The notes under the pieces: model-generated
Seen by the model: only the letters and a program-made list of their open reading frames with translations
Database searches by the model: none
Told to the model about the DNA's origin: nothing
NCBI RefSeq assembly: GCF_047495875.1
Contig: NC_092458.1
Location: forward strand, 106,704,227 to 106,768,226
Reading direction: 5' to 3'
Source: Pithys albifrons albifrons
Lineage: Eukaryota; Chordata; Aves; Passeriformes; Thamnophilidae
Length of the DNA stretch: 64,000 bases
Program-made: the position numbers and the translations under genes
Shown here: piece after piece, positions 60,572-64,000 of the stretch
How the letters are laid out: every line of letters starts with the position of its first letter
Numbering within the stretch: position 1 is the stretch's first letter

Positions 60572-61677
60572 AAATGTGTAGGCCTCTTCCTACAACCAGG
60601 GAAAGGATCCATAATCTGCCAATATTTATTACTTTCTGAACAGCTGATGCATGGTCTAATGCACTACCCTTTCACTGCAGAAAACCTGGTTTTAGAGTAA
60701 TTTTCCAGGTTGCACTGAAGATAAAACTGTGGGTTTGTCATGTTCTATAATGGATACTGGTACATGTCTGAGAAATCCTCCTCTGCCCTTTTCCTCAATC
60801 CCCACCTGTGCTGCGATTTGTAACATCTGGCAGTATCAGCCTGAGATGGGAGCAACTGAAAATTGCAGTCAAAGCTGAGACACCTGAAAAGAATTGCTGG
60901 CTGGGGAAGAGCTGTGTGGCACCGCTTTCCTGTTAACGCTGTCAGTGTTAACTCCATTTGCAGCCCTTATTTCTCATGGGGGAGGAGGAGGACAAAATCC
61001 AGTTCCTCTAAATTATGTGAATTATTGGCAAGCAGAAGTTTTGCTGAACTATTTACTCCCCTGGAAAAAATTTTTTCTCTCTGGGTTCTTAATTTCACTG
61101 ATAATCCCCTCTGCTATCAGCAAACAGCTGAGTAGTTGGCTTGCACAGATAAAGAAAGCCACAGTTTTAATTTTGACTTGTCACCACTGAGAGCTGATGA
61201 CATGACAAAACTGCTGTTTCTGTCCATCTCATGTCTGTGTAGCAGAGATGAGTGATGGGGCATTTTGCTTTTTTCCTGTCTGGTTTGGTTTTGAAGACCC
61301 TTTTCCCAGACTACTGTGTTGCTGTTTGTTCCCCATCTCATCCCTGTCCCCAGCCTGGGATCCCTTTCTCCTCTTTCCAGTGCAGTTCCTACTGAAAGGG
61401 ACTTCTCCTGTCTGCCAGCTGCAAAATGCACCACTATTCTGTTTTGACCCCCTCTGGGAGATACCTTCTTTTAGGGAACACAAATATTTGGCAGTATCTG
61501 ATATAAAACATTCCCCCTGGTTTTTATGAGAAATAACAGAGCAATTTAAAGATATATTTTTGTGTTATTTCGGTGAAGCATAATATATTAATGGGCTGTA
61601 CAAAGAAGATTTATATTTTAAAACCTCACACAAATCTAATATCATTTTAAATGTCATTGTCTGAAGTATAATATAAA

Positions 61678-61683
61678 AATAAA
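61678..61683 (+). terminator. Poly(A) signal AATAAA (middle candidate, with U/GU-rich downstream element)
   Basis: The canonical hexamer is followed at once by a T/GT-rich stretch (TTTTGTTTGTTTTT), the usual downstream element. Cleavage near 61.70 kb would give a 3' UTR of about 2.2 kb. It is the best-formed signal of the three. Confidence 0.5.
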
Positions 61684-62082
61684 ATTTTGTTTGTTTTTAA
61701 TATTGCATTTATAAGTGGCCCAATGACAATTCAGATGTCTCATAGAGTAATCATTAATGAGATAAAGTATATTTTGGATTGACAGTGGAACTGAATTCTT
61801 TTTATATGAGTCAACCCAGCAGAAATATTAAAAAGATGGTATTTGTTCCATCCATTAAATGTCTTTTAAAGTCTTAATTGATTATTTTTCTTGAAACAAT
61901 GTGTATATAGGTAGGAAATATATACCATATAGAATAATAGATGGTCCCTGGAGTAAATACAGGGTTATAATTTACTTGAAGAGCTCCACAGAAACGTGCA
62001 GCTTGAGTGAATGTGGAATAATCTGGTTGAAAAGAACTTCATCAAAGTTGAGATGAAAAGTAGGGAAGAGAATCTGGCCCTA

Positions 62083-62088
62083 AATAAA
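62083..62088 (+). terminator. Poly(A) signal AATAAA (distal candidate)
   Basis: Canonical hexamer about 2.56 kb after the stop, followed by a moderately GT-rich segment. It would give a 3' UTR of about 2.6 kb. Its use is unproven. Confidence 0.35.
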
Positions 62089-63587
62089 GTGATATTGGAT
62101 TCTAGCAGTGTGCTGACCTATGTATTTATTCTAGGGTAGTCTATTGTTATAATATATACTTTTGAACATTTAGTTTTGAAAGTTCTATGAAATGTTTAAG
62201 TTAAATGTTATCAGTTTGACCAGTTAAGGATTTATCTTTCTTTTTAAATGATGTTAATGAAAGAATATTGCCATTCTCACAAACTTCAGGAAACTATAAT
62301 GTACAAGAATTTAAGTTTAGGATATGCTGTTCATGTAAGAATCTTGCATCTTGCAAACATTGCAGTCTCAAGCAGCAGGTAACACAGTGATGAGGCCCTT
62401 GAGAGAGAGCAGGACATACCGAGGGAGTGCTCTCAGTCAGCTGTTAAGAGGGCAACAGTCTTCTGTATGAAATTGTCCAGTATCACTGGTGTTACCCCTT
62501 CCCTAGGGAAGACTGGTCCTCTTTAAGTCTACCCCATCTGCATTTACAGCCTTTAAACCTTAGGACCAAAGGCTCTTTAATAATTTTTTGTCTTGTAGCA
62601 TGGGTGATTAAAAAGGAGTCACTATTTTTTCCCTTGGGACTTTTCCATCAGAAAAGATGGGTGCGGGAGCTGGGTTTGCTGCACCAGCAGATGGACTGGA
62701 GGGCTGGCCATGTTTTCCCAAGCAGGTCAAAGATCCATGATTTTCATCATAGATGCATTGCAGACCAAGGTCGTCTCTTGAACAGCACTTGGTATGCTCA
62801 GCACCTCCTGTCTCCTATAGCCCTTTAGATTAGAAGTAAAATGGGGTCTTGTCAGATATCAGCAGCAGCAGCTGTATAGGCAAAGCAGTGCAGGATCGAT
62901 GGGTGCTGGTGGGTGATCTCACCATCCAAGGAGCAGGGAGGGAGGGGAGAAGGAATCCCAGTTGTGGCTGGGTGAGGCTGCTGGAGGAAAGTTCCTCCAC
63001 CTCATAGAGCAGTGAAGAAGTGAGTTAGGGATTTGTCTCTATACCACACTTAGAGTTGTAATTGCAGCCCCTTGGGTTTTAAACCTGAATTAACTTTAAT
63101 CTTACTCAACTGGGAAGGCTTGCAACAGTTGGGTTGCTAGGTGTCCGATGCCTTGCTGGAGGGAACATCTGCAGGCTCGTCCTCTTTGTGTGTAGCCCTC
63201 AAGCCAGATATATTTGGCGATTGACTTGTAATCACAATGGAGATACGCCTTTTCTTTCCAGAGGGAAGTGTACAGGACTCAGCTAACCGGATTTCTGGTG
63301 TCTCCTCTGTTTGAGGAAATGATAGTGGGGGGTAACACGTGATGGCAGAATCAGAGGTGTTTTGCTGCAAGGCTTCTCTGCTGATATCATGTAACTGGGT
63401 GGCTTAGTTTGAGAAGTTTATAAAAGTTATGAGATCAAAAGGGAATTCAGCCATAACTTTCACTTTTCTTAGCCATCTACTCTTAGTAATGTTTTTAGAT
63501 TTTTAATTTACAAATGTTTTTAAAAGAAAGAAATGAGTGGTTTAAATTTTCCCTGCTAAATGTTGGTGAAAGTATTTCAGCTCTCAT

Positions 63588-63595
63588 TGACGTCA
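63588..63595. promoter_or_regulatory. Palindromic CRE (TGACGTCA)
   Basis: A perfect 8-bp cAMP-response-element palindrome lies in the distal 3' UTR. CREB/ATF factors bind this sequence in DNA. A position far downstream of any known promoter makes a role uncertain; it could be an enhancer element or chance. Confidence 0.3.
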
Positions 63596-63654
63596 GTGAC
63601 ATGATATTACCAGTTTGTTCTCTGCCACATCTTACAGAGGAGTAAACTGGTAAG

Positions 63655-63680
63655 TATATATTATATATATTTATATATAA
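63655..63680. repeat. Imperfect (TA)n repeat
   Basis: Short runs of alternating T and A with single-base interruptions lie immediately before the Pumilio-motif cluster in the 3' UTR. Confidence 0.8.
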
Positions 63681-63850
63681 TGTAAATATGTTGACTTGTT
63701 ACACCTATAATATGTTGAAATTGGTTTTTAAAAGGTGATGTAAATAGTGGTTTCCTTAATGAAAAATACATATTTTGTATTGTTCTAATGCAAAGGAAAA
63801 AACCCTTTTAATCTTTTTTGTTATGTATATTCCATGTATAAGTGTAAATA
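63681..63850 (+). promoter_or_regulatory. Cluster of three Pumilio-response-type motifs (TGTAAATA) in the distal 3' UTR
   Basis: Exact TGTAAATA octamers, matching the UGUANAUA consensus of PUF proteins, occur at 63681-63688, 63739-63746 and 63843-63850. Two further consensus matches lie earlier in the UTR at 59723-59730 (TGTAGATA) and 61902-61909 (TGTATATA). PUM1/2 bind such sites to destabilise mRNAs or block translation. The motifs are seen directly; their function here is inference. Confidence 0.5.
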
Positions 63851-64000
63851 TGATCACATAGGTTTAAAAACTTTTGCATGTATGTATACAGTTGCAAGTC
63901 TGGAAGAATGTATAGAAAAATACTTTTATTTAAAGTTGTGATTACCTGCTGCATGAAAAGTGCATGGGGGACCCTGTGCATCTGTGCGTTGGCAAAAAAA

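Larger units (their letters stand above)
59527..64000 (+). other. NRIP1: NRIP1 3' UTR (continues to, and probably past, the window end)
   Basis: Downstream of the TAA lies AT-rich sequence with no convincing gene. The mammalian NRIP1 3' UTR is several kb long, so most or all of this stretch is likely UTR. It contains three AATAAA signals (60566, 61678, 62083), an interrupted A tract, AU-rich TATTTATT-like stretches near 60623 and 62131, five UGUANAUA motifs and a TA repeat. No AATAAA lies in the last 1.9 kb, so the most distal poly(A) site is probably outside the window. Confidence 0.7.

Overview
The window looks like genomic DNA from a bird. It is AT-rich, intron-like vertebrate sequence with two CR1 LINE 3' ends in avian form (about 10711-10945 and 24630-25106, both on the minus strand). 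It carries one unmistakable protein-coding gene, NRIP1 (RIP140, nuclear receptor interacting protein 1), on the plus strand. I cannot name the species. GC content seems low throughout, and I see no CpG island, so the main NRIP1 promoter probably lies upstream of the window.

Layout. Positions 1 to about 55.67 kb hold no convincing protein-coding gene and are best read as upstream/intronic DNA of NRIP1. This part contains a perfect 21-bp, 11-copy polypyrimidine minisatellite (4167-4392), two CR1 copies, several microsatellites and homopolymers, some striking inverted repeats (notably a perfect 14-bp pair carrying AP-1 sites, 10211-10277), two G-quadruplex-capable tracts, a tandem AGGTCA nuclear-receptor element (45634-45646), and a likely 49-bp noncoding 5' exon (41278-41326). 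A splice acceptor at 55672-55673 opens the terminal exon. That exon holds about 367 bp of 5' UTR with two short upstream ORFs, the intronless 1161-codon NRIP1 reading frame (56041-59526), and a 3' UTR that runs to the window end with several poly(A) signals and a cluster of Pumilio-type motifs.

How it fits together. NRIP1 is a nuclear corepressor/coregulator recruited by ligand-bound and orphan nuclear receptors through LxxLL motifs. It silences targets through CtBP and HDACs. The candidate controls seen here are a DR0/ERRE-like element, AP-1 and CRE motifs, uORFs and Pumilio motifs. They would allow transcriptional feedback from nuclear receptors and post-transcriptional tuning, but apart from the gene identity these are inferences from motif matches. 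I found no CRISPR array, intact mobile element, rRNA or intact tRNA, and no evidence of a wholly new system. The most interesting signals are regulatory or structural.
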